Of a DNA stretch of 64,000 nt, positions 45,339 through 55,470 are shown in pieces. The stretch covers positions 1,219,143 through 1,283,142 of the forward strand of contig NW_027062693.1 of the NCBI RefSeq assembly GCF_032884065.1, given 5' to 3'. Each line of letters begins with the position of its first letter. The stretch's first letter is position 1. Source of the stretch: Artemia franciscana. Lineage: Eukaryota; Arthropoda; Branchiopoda; Anostraca; Artemiidae. The notes beneath the pieces were generated by a model. The model was not told the origin of the DNA and did no database searches. It was given only the letters and a program-made list of their open reading frames with translations. The translations under genes and the position numbers were made by a program.

Positions 45339-47083
45339 TCAAACAGTTCATGGTAACGAACTGTAGTAAGGAGCGACCCGGCTCAATAGTAAACGAAACT
45401 CTAAAAATCAGAATTTTGATGCTAAAAGATGCATCAAAAGAATCGGATTTTTATGCTGATTTTAAATATATAAGTTTCATCAAGTTTAGTCTTTGTCATC
45501 AAAAGTTAAGAGCCTGAGAAAATTTACTTTATTTTGGAAAATAGGGGAAACACCCCGTAAAAGTCATAGAATCTTAACGAAATTCACACCATCGCATTCA
45601 GCGTATCAGAGAACCCCCGAGTAAAAATTTCAAGCTCCAATCTACAAAAATGTGGAATTTCATATTTTTTGTCAGAAGACAGATAGATCACGGGTGCGTG
45701 TTTATTTTTTTTTTTCTCTTTTCCCCAGGGGTCATCGTATCGACCACGTGGTCCTAAAATGTCGCAAGAGGGCTCATTCTAACGTAAATAAAAAGTTCTA
45801 GTTCTATTTTTAAGTGACCAAAAAAATTGGAGGGCACCTAGGCCCCTCCCACGCTCATTTTTTCCCAAAGTCACTGGATCAAAATTTTGAGATAGCCATC
45901 TTGTTCCGCATAGTCGAAAACCATAATAACTATGTCTTTTGGGATGACTTACTCCCCCAAAGTCCCTGGTGGAGGGGCTGCGAGTTACAAACTTTGGCCA
46001 GTATTTTCATACAATAATGGTTATTGGGAAGTGTACAGACGTTTTCAGGGGGATTTTTTTTTGGTTTGGGGGGTGGGTTTTAGGGGAGGGGGCTATGTGG
46101 GATCAGCTTTACTTGGATGAACATGTCATGGGGGAAGAGAAATTCAATGAAAAGGGCGCAGGATTTTCTAGCATTATTATGAAAAAAAAACAATGAAAAA
46201 ATAAACATGAAAAAGTTTTTTCAATTGAAAGTAAGGAATAGAATTAAAACTTAAAACGAACAGAGATTATTAAGCATATGAGGGGTTCTAAAATACTGTA
46301 GCATAAATAGCGAGGTATTTAGGAGGAGATAAATACCTCGCTCTTTATGCTAAAGTATTTTTAGTAATTTCAACTATTTATTCTACGGCCTTTGTGATTC
46401 AGGGGTCATTATTAAAGAATTTGCACAAAACTTAAGATTTAGTCTAAAGAGCGAGGTATTAAAGAGGGGACGAACCCCCTCATATACACAATAAAAATAT
46501 AAGAATATAAAAGTTTGTTACGTAAGTTAATTCTTAAGCTACGTAAATTTTTTACTAATAAAAACGTTCGTTAAAAATTAAAAGTTCTAGTTGTCTTTTT
46601 CAGTAACCAAAAAATTGGAGGGCAACTACGCCTCCTTCCCCACCCCTTATCTCTCAAAATCGTCTGATCAAAACTAAGAGAAAACCATTTAGCCAAAAAA
46701 AGGATTGATATGCAAATTTCATTTTAATATTATATGTGCGGAGAGCCAAAATCGAATATGCATTAATTCAAAAACGTTCAGAAATTAAATATAAAAAAAT
46801 TAGTTTTTAGCTGAAAGTAAAGAACGACATTAAAATTTAAAACGAACAAAAATTACCCCGTATATGAAATGGGTTGTCCCCTCTGCAATCCCTCGCTCTT
46901 TACGCTAGAGTTTGACTCTTTGCCACAATTCTACTTCTTAAAACATTTAAAAACTTTAGCGTAAAGAGCGAGGCGTTGAGGAGGGGACAACCCATTTCAT
47001 ATATGGGTATAATTTCTGTTCGTTATAAATTCTAATGTCGCTCTTAACTTTCAGTTAAAAAAAAACTTGTTTTTTTATTTAAT
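45339..47083 (+). mobile_element. Family A foldback element, near-complete copy A9
   Basis: The 5' end is TCAAACAGTTC then a CAGTTC.T-GGTA-ACGAACTG hairpin. Following in order are 'gacccggctcaatagtaaac', GATGCATCAAAAGAATCGG, 'tcacgggtgcgtgtttatt', 'gagggctcattctaacg', 'ttattgggaagtgtacagacg', an internal small hairpin (46284-46361), the 'ggagggcaactacgcctcc' box and the long terminal hairpin (46790-47075), ending in CTTGTTTTTTTATTT. Length is 1.74 kb. No frame exceeds 75 codons, so the element is non-autonomous. The TC start next to a hairpin recalls Helitron-like ends, but I see no CTRR end, and the long foldback is unusual for Helitrons. Confidence 0.75.
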
Positions 47084-47164
47084 ACAAGCAGGGCTCATTA
47101 CTTGAAGGAAAATCTATCATGGGTAGAAATAAGATGCCTGCTTTTGCAGCTGGTTTTTTAAATA

Positions 47165-47690
47165 TCAAACAGTTCGTGGTAACGAACTGTAGTAAGGAGT
47201 GACCCGGCTCAATAGTAAACGAAACTCTAAATAACGGAATTTTGATGCTAAAATATACATCAAAAGGATCGGATTTTTATGCTGATTTTAAATATATATG
47301 TTTCATCAAATTTGGTCTTTGTCATCAAAAGTTACGAGCCTGAGAAAATTTGTCTTATTTTAGAAAATAGGGGAAAACACCCCCTAAAAGTCACACCATC
47401 GAAAATCACACCATCGCATTCGGCGTATCAGAAAACCCTATAGCAAAATTTTCAAGCTCCTATCTACAAAAATGTGGAATTTCGTATTTTTTGCCAGAAG
47501 ACAAATCACGGGTGCGTGTTTATTTGTTTGTTTTTTTTTCTTTTCCCCAGGGGTCATCGTATCGACCAAAGGGTCCTAGAATGTTGCAAGAGGGCTCATT
47601 CTAACGGAAATGAAAAGTTCTAGTGCCCTTTTTAAGTGATCAAAAAAATTGGAGGGCAACTAGGCCCCTCCCACGGTCATTTTTTTCAGG
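47165..47690 (+). mobile_element. Family A element, truncated copy A10
   Basis: An exact TCAAACAGTTCGTGGTAACG start, then the same order as copy A9 up to 'cctcccacggtcattttttt'. There a LINE fragment begins (about 47690). It is ~80 bp downstream of copy A9 in the same orientation. Confidence 0.8.
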
Positions 47691-48330
47691 ATTAATCAGG
47701 TGGACAACTCCACTTACATTGGTACCATCATTAGTAGAGATGCTGGGAGCAGTGAAGATGTTAAAAGTAGAATAGCCAATACTCGGGGTGTTTTTTCAGA
47801 GTTAAAAAAAGTTTGGAATGTAAGTCTGTAAGCCAAGATTAGAATATTGCAAGCTACAGTGATGGCAGTGGTCAAATATGGCTCTGAAGCATGGGTGGCT
47901 CGAAAAGCGGATGAAGATTTGCTAGATATTTTCGAGAGAAATCACCTACGGATTGCTCTGGGTACCCGGCTCGCTGACCCTATTTCAAACAGTAGGCTGT
48001 ACGAAAAGTGTGGTTCAATCCCGCTTTCTAAGGCTATAACGAGATAAAGGTTGAGATGTCTAGGGCAGGTTCTGTGGATGAAGGATGACAGATTGCCGAA
48101 GATAGTCCTTTTGGGCCAACCGTCTGGGGCTAAACGGAAAGCAGGTCATCCTCATTTGGGGTGGGGGGGGGGTTCATAAAGAAAGATCTGAAGGAAATGG
48201 GAACTTCCACTGAGGGTGTAAAGAGGGAGGCTTTGAATAGACTGGGATGGAGGAGGAGCGTGCGATGCTGTATTGGCCTCAGGTGGTGAGTTTTCCGTAG
48301 TAGTTTTAGTAGAAAGATACAAGGGGACCT
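47691..48330 (+). pseudogene. RTE-like LINE 3' end, best-preserved copy
   Basis: Reads QVDNSTYIGTIISRDAGSSE, DVKSRIANTRGVFSELKKVW and, from 47847, ATVMAVVKYGSEAWVARKAD, RNHLRIALGTRLADPISNSR and LYEKCGSIPLSKAITR. After a stop it continues in the same frame through GHV-type and LPKIVLLGQ-type boxes to the 3' 'gcctcaggtggtgag'. These are the thumb and C-terminal region of an RTE-like reverse transcriptase, 5' truncated before the palm domain. It lies in the second visible intron of the host gene, attached to family A copy A10. Confidence 0.8.
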
Positions 48331-50327
48331 CAACGAACACAAAAATCTATTAAAAGAAAATGTTGAAGTGATTCATGACTCCCAAAATAGGTCTAGATTC
48401 TTATGGTCTCTGATCAGTTAATAACTTATTTGGCGTGTATACTTGGTCAAACGAAGCTAAAGAGACACACATAGCTTTTTTCTGCACCGAAATACTAAAT
48501 CAGTACCAATTTGCAAAGAAAACGGTACAAATTTGAGCTTGAAAAATTTCGTAGTTTTCAGTGCCGATGTATAAAAACGGTACTGAATTACATCATGATC
48601 ACATAAAAAGAGAAATACTCAATCATTCCCTTCTCTTCAGCAGGAAAATCAAAAGAACTAACTAATGATTATAATAATTAAATATTTAGCAATAGAAGAG
48701 CTTCATCATTTAATTATGATAGAATTCGAAAATAATTGAAAATTTTTAATAAAATAAAAATTTAGTAATAAAAGAACTAAATGGAGAAGCTGAGATCAAT
48801 CATGGAACTATTGATAACCTTCCATTGACTGATGGTGTCCACGCTGTTTAGTTCTGAAAATTACGCGCAAACAGCATTGTTTTTGTACCCACTGAGCTGT
48901 TCAAATTGATACCGAAGAAAGCTACGTGTGTTCTGTCCCTAAGAGATCCCTTGAAAAAGGAAATGAATTTTTCCGATTTGAAAAGCCATAAAATGAACCA
49001 AGTACTGTTTTTTCCGATCAGCGTGAAACATTCAGATTAAGTAAACTGAAAACAAGGGACTTTAACAAAGACTATATAGTTTAGAAGAAAAATCTGATTT
49101 TATGTCTTTTGAGCACGAAAAATTAGAACTTTTTAAAACATTGATCTGCTTTAAAATAGTAGGCCCTATAGACACCTCAATTAAAATCTCAAAATCAAGG
49201 AACCTCATTTAAGACAAAAAAAGAAACCAATTTGGTCGTATTTATTTGCGTGATTTCCTTCAAAAATTCTCTTCTAATAAATGGCTTTGACACACATTTA
49301 TGTAACAAAATATAACATAAACTGAATAATTCAATAAAATTTTTGGCGAAGATTACATGTATATTCAGGGTCGTCTACAGGATGGGTGGCTAAAGCCTAG
49401 TAAAAGACCAAAAATAATACAGATTTTCAAATCACACGAATAATTTTAACCGTGCAAAACTACTGTCAGAAATTTTGAATGAATAATCAGTTTCTAAAAT
49501 TTGAACTGCAATCCAAAATTTCTGTTCTTAAGCAGAAAAGTTTAATCTGCAAATAATAAGACTTTGTCAAATAAGAAGAAACAGAAATTAATTTAAACTT
49601 TTTTTCAGAAAAAAGCTCTCAAAGAAAAGCAAAAAGCATTCTTAAGGGCCTAAGACGAGCAGAAATAAAAGCATATAATACTTCATACTTAGGCGAATAT
49701 AAATTACTATAAACCAACAAATTAAACCCAAAACTTCTAGAAATTACATAAAAGATCAGGTCAAACACAAACATAACAGATAAAGATGAAAATGAATGAA
49801 TGAATCCCGAAACAGACAGAGATTAAATTGAAAATTAAAGTCAAACGTAAAACAAACATTAATTGTTGCAATCAGGAGCAGGACTACCACCCGATAAACC
49901 ATCTAAAGCTCTAGAATCATTTACGCTTTACTGAAAACAAAATACATTCTGAACATTTTCACCGTTACGCCTATACCAACTATATTAAAAAGGAAACAAT
50001 TGCTGAGGATTCCATGAATTAACATCCTTATGTACAATCCGATTAGTTAACTTACATTAGTAGTTTTAACTAACCTTGATTATTAGTTTGATTTTTTCTT
50101 GTCGATGTTTCATCATATCATACATTAAAATAAATGCATTCATAAGACACCTCCCCCTTCTTCTCAAGTAAAGCGCACGAAAAAAAGAAAATCAGAAATT
50201 TAACGCAATGTAAAAGACATATCGTTTGCATTATCATTGCATTTTCCACAATGAGTTTGAATTTCAAAATCAAAATGACTGCAGGTCAGCCAACCCTCTT
50301 GCAAGTCATTCGGTTCATATTTGTAAT
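48331..50327. other. Intron sequence, no gene recognised
   Basis: Very AT-rich. Short open frames only, with no element copies recognised. Confidence 0.45.
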
Positions 50328-50475
50328 TAAATAGAAAAACAAGTTTTTTCAACTAAAAGTAAGGAGCAACATCAAAACTTGAAAGTAACAGGCATTATTA
50401 TGTTTTTGAGGAGGGTGCCCCCTCCTTAACACATCGCTTTCCGCATTATTTTTAATACTTTTGAAAAAGCTTCTT
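50328..50475 (+). mobile_element. Family A fragment
   Basis: 'aaacaagttttttcaactaa' with 'aagtaaggagcaacatcaaa', then 'gccccctccttaacacatcgc'. Left hairpin arm only. Confidence 0.65.
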
Positions 50476-50995
50476 ATTGTTCTAATTAAATTATATAATA
50501 TAGTTTTAAAGATTAATTAATGTGCAAAATCTACTTAAAACAATTATAATAAGTACCCGAAACTGAAAACCCAGTAGAGTGTGAAACCTATAAAACGTTG
50601 CATTGGTGAAAATATTGCACGGATGAAATAAATACACAAATCCTTCTCCCTCCCACGGCCAAAAAACAACAACAACAATAGAATCAGACAAATAAGACAA
50701 GGTTTGGTAAATTTTGTGGTTTTTTTTTTTCGTTACTAGCTAGGGAAAACGGTAAAACATAGCAACTAGGTAGACAGTGGACGCACCCCACGATGCCCAC
50801 TTTTATCTCTCACCAAATATACAAGTTGTTTCCATCGCATTTTTTTAGCTCTTAAAAAGATGCTTAACGTGACACCTTGTTTCTTATTATTTGCCAACAG
50901 AAAATAGCAACCAAAATACTCAAAAAAATGCTTTAAAACAATCATAAATACTTATTAATTTCAATAAAAAAGATATTTGTCACTTCTCTTAATTC

Positions 50996-51173
50996 CCACC
51001 CCTGATGGATAAAAATAGAGTCCACTTTAAACATTCCAACTAATGTTTAGGATGTAACCCCTTTTTCCTTTCCCCAGGCTAATTGGCGTTCGCCGAAAAG
51101 TAACGTAGTTGAAAATAGACTTTGAGTGAATAAAGTGGACTATATATTTATCCATAAGGGGGGAGGTTTTTTT
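50996..51173. repeat. Short inverted repeat, ~178 bp, MITE-like
   Basis: The arm 'cccctgatggataaaaatag' plus 'agtccacttt' (50999-51029) pairs with 'aaagtggact' plus 'atatatttatccataagggg' (51139-51168). About 30-bp imperfect arms; the interior is non-coding. Confidence 0.6.
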
Positions 51174-51880
51174 TTGGGGGGAAGTGAAATAATACGGTCT
51201 AAGGAATGAAATGAGTAAGTATTCATGATTAATTAGGGTATTTTTCAGAATGTCTGGTAACTGTTTTCAAGTAAGGAACTAATTATCACTTTAAGGGTCC
51301 CTTTATGGGCTCAAAATAAAATTTACAAAGGAAGTGGCTTGTGTATTTGGAAAGAGCACCAAAAAGATGGACACATGCTGTGTTTATCTTCTACTAGCCT
51401 GATTTGAAACCTCCCACAATTCCCTACAGATTTATCTGAAGGACTTCTTTTGATAAATCGAGAAATTCAAGCCTTGAATGGAATTTTAATTTGCAAATTG
51501 CCATTAATCTTCCATATTCTAGCCTAGAAACACATGTGAAAAGGGGAGAAACTTTAATCAAGCCCTCCACTCCCCAATATTTTGATGTTTTTACGACTCA
51601 CATTTTCCCCATTGAATGATCATGGTATATTTCCAAAGTTCTATGAAACGAATGACCTTCATATAACAGACAAAACTTCTCCTCAAAAAAAGTAATAAAA
51701 AAAGTACCATTGTATAAATTCACTTACTGGAAAAAACCGTGCGATTCGCTATTTTCTTTAAATAAATGAATTACTGTGAAAGTATTTACATTTAAATTTC
51801 ATTAGGTTTAGGGGTGGAGGGGATTTCTGAATGCATAACTGCGATTGTGTTCTGAACGAAGCTTTTAATGTATATTTCAG

Positions 51881-52009
51881 ACAAAGAAGAAGCTACAGAG
51901 GAAGCGGCCGAGAAAAACGAAAATGAGAAGCTTTTGAGGGTCCTAGTTACAGATGATGAAGACATGCCAGACAAGAAAATAAGTGATCCAGTTATCGATG
52001 GTCTTATTG
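51881..52009 (+). CDS. Third visible exon of the secreted-protein gene
   Basis: Acceptor TATATTTCAG ends at 51880 and donor GTAAAT starts at 52010. The length is 129 bp, divisible by three, phase 1 at both ends, exactly continuing the frame of the previous exon (the joined codon gives Asn). It encodes an acidic, Lys/Glu-rich segment (KEEATEEAAEKNENEKLLRV) and then LVTDDEDMPDKKISDPVIDGLI. No domain is recognised; the composition suggests a disordered or helical acidic region. The next exon was not found with certainty, and a weak candidate is at 58274. Confidence 0.7.
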
Positions 52010-52183
52010 GTAAATATTTGAGACTTACATCAGCAACTTTTCAGTTTTAGTTGCATCCTACATTTAATTCGAGTATATGTTCAAGTGCCAAAGACACTAA
52101 AATTGAAATCTAATTCTCTAAATTGTATAGGTGGAAACTTTTACAACCATAAACGTGTTTTAAAATTAAGAATACCAGAGAAC

Positions 52184-52197
52184 TCAATCTTTAGTGA
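52184..52197. repeat. Target-site duplication, left copy
   Basis: TCAATCTTTAGTGA directly precedes the SINE and is repeated exactly at 52342-52355 after its A-rich tail. Confidence 0.9.
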
Positions 52198-52341
52198 GTC
52201 CTGTGGTGGCGCAGTGGATTTGACCTTAGCTTGGTAATACGGGACCCAGAGATCGAATCACGCTGCAGAAATACACTGCAGGGCCGACGCAGGGACCTTA
52301 GTAGTCAAGAAGTGTCGTTAACTCTTAAATAAAAAAAAAAA
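52198..52341 (+). mobile_element. tRNA-derived SINE with poly(A)-like tail
   Basis: Starts GTCCTGTGGTGGCGCAGTGG, containing an RNA polymerase III A box (TGGCGCAGTGG, 52207-52217). The B box GATCGAATC is at 52251-52259, about 33 nt further, as in tRNA genes. The sequence does not fold as a full tRNA, continues ~80 nt beyond the tRNA-like part and ends in 'cttaaataaaaaaaaaaa'. Exact 14-bp target duplications flank it, so it moved by LINE-type target-primed reverse transcription, and recently enough for both duplications to stay identical. It lies 188 bp downstream of the third exon, in the sense direction of the host gene. Confidence 0.9.
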
Positions 52342-52355
52342 TCAATCTTTAGTGA
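52342..52355. repeat. Target-site duplication, right copy
   Basis: TCAATCTTTAGTGA, identical to 52184-52197. Confidence 0.9.
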
Positions 52356-52854
52356 AAAAGCCCTCCATATACAATTATGTAGTTTTACGCTTAGCTTGAG
52401 ATAAGGAATTTGTGTGAAAAATCAGCAGAAAATGAGCTAAAAAATATATTTTCATGGAGCTCTATAAACTGTAGCTTTCTTGATTGCCAAAAAAAAAGAC
52501 AGCTGAAATAATACAATTTATGCTTTAATATGTATATCATTAAAATTACTTAAGATTGAACAATTTGCTTTACTAGCTAATTGACTTACTAACAAAAGAG
52601 TCTTTTTAGGAAAGCCATTTAGGCTATCTTATTCTGTTATATTCACCCCTATAGTTGGTTGTTGATATATCAGTATAATTTAATTCTTTTTGGTAAAAAA
52701 ATAAGCACTTTTAGTTCTTAATTTTTACATATACGCGCTACCCTATTTTTGCACAATAGCCCTATTGAACATGACGGTCGTAGCAATTTCTTGATTGTTT
52801 TGCAGCCAAACGATCAGATGCAGATATAGCGGGTGTTGCAACGGTTTGGTTGGG
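52356..52854. other. Intron or intergenic, no gene recognised
   Basis: AT-rich with no recognised feature. Confidence 0.45.
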
Positions 52855-54531
52855 CTTGTTTTTTAAATGAAAGTAAGGAGCGACATTAAAACTTAAAACG
52901 AAAAGAAATTACTCCGTATATGAAAGGGGCTTTTCCTTCTCGATGCCCCGCTCTTTACGCTAAAGTTTGACTCTTTCTCTTAACTCTAAATTTAAAAACA
53001 GTAAAAAAAACTTTAGCGTAAAGAGCGGGGCATTGAGAAGGAAAAGCCCCTTTCATATACGGAGTAATTTCTTTTCGTTTTAAGTTTTAATGTCGCTCCT
53101 TACTTTCATTTAAAAAACTTGTTTTTTTTTAATTTAATTTTTGAACGTTTTTGAATTACTGCATGTTTTGATTTTGGCTCTCCGCAGAAGAATAATTAAA
53201 ACGAAATTTGTATTTTTTTTTTGGGCTAAATTTGGGCTAAATTTATAATTTTGATCGAATGATCTTGAGAAAAAAAGAGCGGGGGAGGAAGCCTAGTTGC
53301 CCTCCGATTTTCGGTTAATTAGAAAGGCAACTAGAACTTTTAATTTTTTACGAATCTTTTTACAAGTAAAAGATATACGTAACTTATAAATTAGCTTACG
53401 TAAAGAACTTTTGTATTCTTATGTTTTTATTACATATATGACGGGGTTCGCCCCCTCGTCAGTACCTCGCTCTTTACAATAAAGCTTGAATTTTGTCCCA
53501 ATTCATTAAGAATTACCCCTGAATCACAAAAGCCGCCGAATAAATAGTTGAAATTACTAAAAATACTTTAGCGTAAAAAGCGAGGTATTAGGAGGAGGTG
53601 AGCCCCTCACATGGGTAATAATTTCTGTTCGTTTTAAGTTTTAATACTGCTGCTTACTTCCAGCTGAAAAAAACTTTTTCATTGTTTTTTTTAAGTAATG
53701 CTAGTAAATCCTGTGCTCCTTTCATGGACATTTTCTTCCCCCATGACAAATTCCTCGATGGAAAGTTCCCCCAGCATATCCCCCTCTTCTCAACCCTTGC
53801 CTCCAACCAAAAAATCCTCCTGAAAACGCCTGCACACTTCCCAATAACCATTACTATATGTAAGCACTGGTCAAAGTTTTGAACTTGTAACCCCTCCCAC
53901 GGGGACTGTGAGGGAGTAAGTCGTCCCCAAAGACATAGTTATAAGGTTTTTCGACTACGTTGAATAAAATGGCTATCTCAGAATTTTAATCCGCTTACTT
54001 TGGGAAAATAATTAGCGTGGGAGGGGGCCTAGGTGCCCTCCAATTTTTTTGGTTACTTAAAAAGGGCACTAGAACTTTTCATTTCCGTTAGAATGAGCCC
54101 TCTTGCAACATTCTAGGACAACTGGGTCGATACGATCACCCCTGGGAAAAAAAAAAACCAAAAACAAATAAACACGCATCCGTGATCTGCCTTCTGGCAA
54201 AAAATATAAAATTCCACATTTTTGTAGATAGGAGCTTGAAACTTCTACAGTAGGGTTCTCTGATACGCTGAATCTGATGCTGTGGTTTTCGTTAAGATTC
54301 TATGACTTTTAGGGGGTGTTTCCCCCTATTCTCTAAAATAGCGCAAATTTTCTCAGGCTCGTAACGTTTGATGGATAAGACTAAACTTGATGAAACTTAT
54401 ATATTTAAAATCAGCATCAAAATGCACTTCTTTTGATGTAGCTATTGGTACCAAAATTCCATTTTTTAGACTTTTGGTTACTATTGAGCCGGGTCACTCC
54501 TTACTACAGTTCGTTACCACGAACTGTTTGA
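52855..54531 (-). mobile_element. Family A foldback element, complete copy A12, inverted
   Basis: Runs from the long hairpin (52862-53115) through all family boxes to the 5' end, where ACGAACTGTTTGA (54519-54531) is the inverse of the TCAAACAGTTCGT start at 47165. Length is 1.68 kb. Both hairpin arms carry the private variants CGAAAAGAAATT and GGGGCTTTTCCTTCTC, not found in other copies. No coding frame over 75 codons. Confidence 0.8.
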
Positions 54532-55049
54532 CAAGAAAATTTTCTCCTAATTTCATTTTACGACTCAGTGTGGCAACAAAGCAGAGAATTTATGTAAGGA
54601 AAATATATTAATAGTTGCATAACAACCTATGAAGAAAGGAAATCCCAGCTTCCAGGTATGAATAGACCCAAGGTTTAGACAGGGGGCAAAATGTTGTTTT
54701 TATTTTGATGTCCTTAGTAGGTTAACATTCATTCCCAGTTAGATATGACTAATAGTGTATTTTTCTGATTTTGTGAAGCAGATTTTCTAATTTTCTGAGC
54801 AGACGCGGTAATTCTGGAGTCCCTTTATACCAATCCCATTCAAAATTTGAGATTTTGAGCAAGTGTCCAGAACTGAAACAAGCCAAAACTGAAGTTTAAT
54901 CTATTTCAACTTAGCTAATGTTAAGATGTTAATGATATTAAATGATATTAAATATTAAATGATATTAAATGTTAATGATTAAGACTATTCAGAATTATTC
55001 CTAGAATTTTCTGATTGGCTATCATCCGAGCCTTGTTAAGATGAAATGA
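54532..55049. other. No gene recognised
   Basis: AT-rich. 'aatgatattaaat' is tandemly repeated around 54932-54975. Confidence 0.45.
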
Positions 55050-55250
55050 AAAAACAACTTTTTTTAAATGAAAGTAAGGAGTGACATTAAAACTTAAAAC
55101 GAACAGAAATTACTCCGTATATGAAAGGGACTTTTCCTCCTCAACACCCCGCTCTTTACGCTAAAGTTTGACTCTTTCTCTTAAATCTACGTCTTAAAAC
55201 AGTAAAAACCTTTAGCGTAAAGTGCGGAGCGTTGAGGAGGAAAAGCCCAA
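55050..55250 (-). mobile_element. Family A fragment cut by later insertions
   Basis: Left arm and most of the right arm of the long hairpin ('tttagcgtaaagtgcggagcg', 55211). The right arm stops abruptly after 'gaggaggaaaagccc'. A later portion of the same family in the same orientation appears at 57955-58090, on the far side of the Helitron. Confidence 0.65.
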
Positions 55251-55285
55251 ACAAACATGATGTCAGTCAACAGACAAACAAACGA

Positions 55286-55288
<3 letters not shown>

Positions 55289-55362
<74 letters not shown>
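55289..55362. repeat. (AT)n microsatellite
   Basis: About 37 uninterrupted AT units. A second, shorter AT run begins right after the Helitron end at 57923. The Helitron appears to have inserted in an AT tract. Confidence 0.97.
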
Positions 55363-55370
<8 letters not shown>

Positions 55371-55470
55371 TAGTTGTCTGTCTGTGTGTCTGTCTGTCTG
55401 TTAGGTAACGTCATGTTTCTGTGTTGACTGACGTCATGAAGTTAGTTGTCGTCATTTTTGCTTTGACGGT

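Noticed and set aside
52198..52280. Functional tRNA gene
   Set aside because: A and B boxes are present but the acceptor and anticodon stems do not pair properly. The sequence continues into an A-rich tail with target duplications, so it is a SINE.
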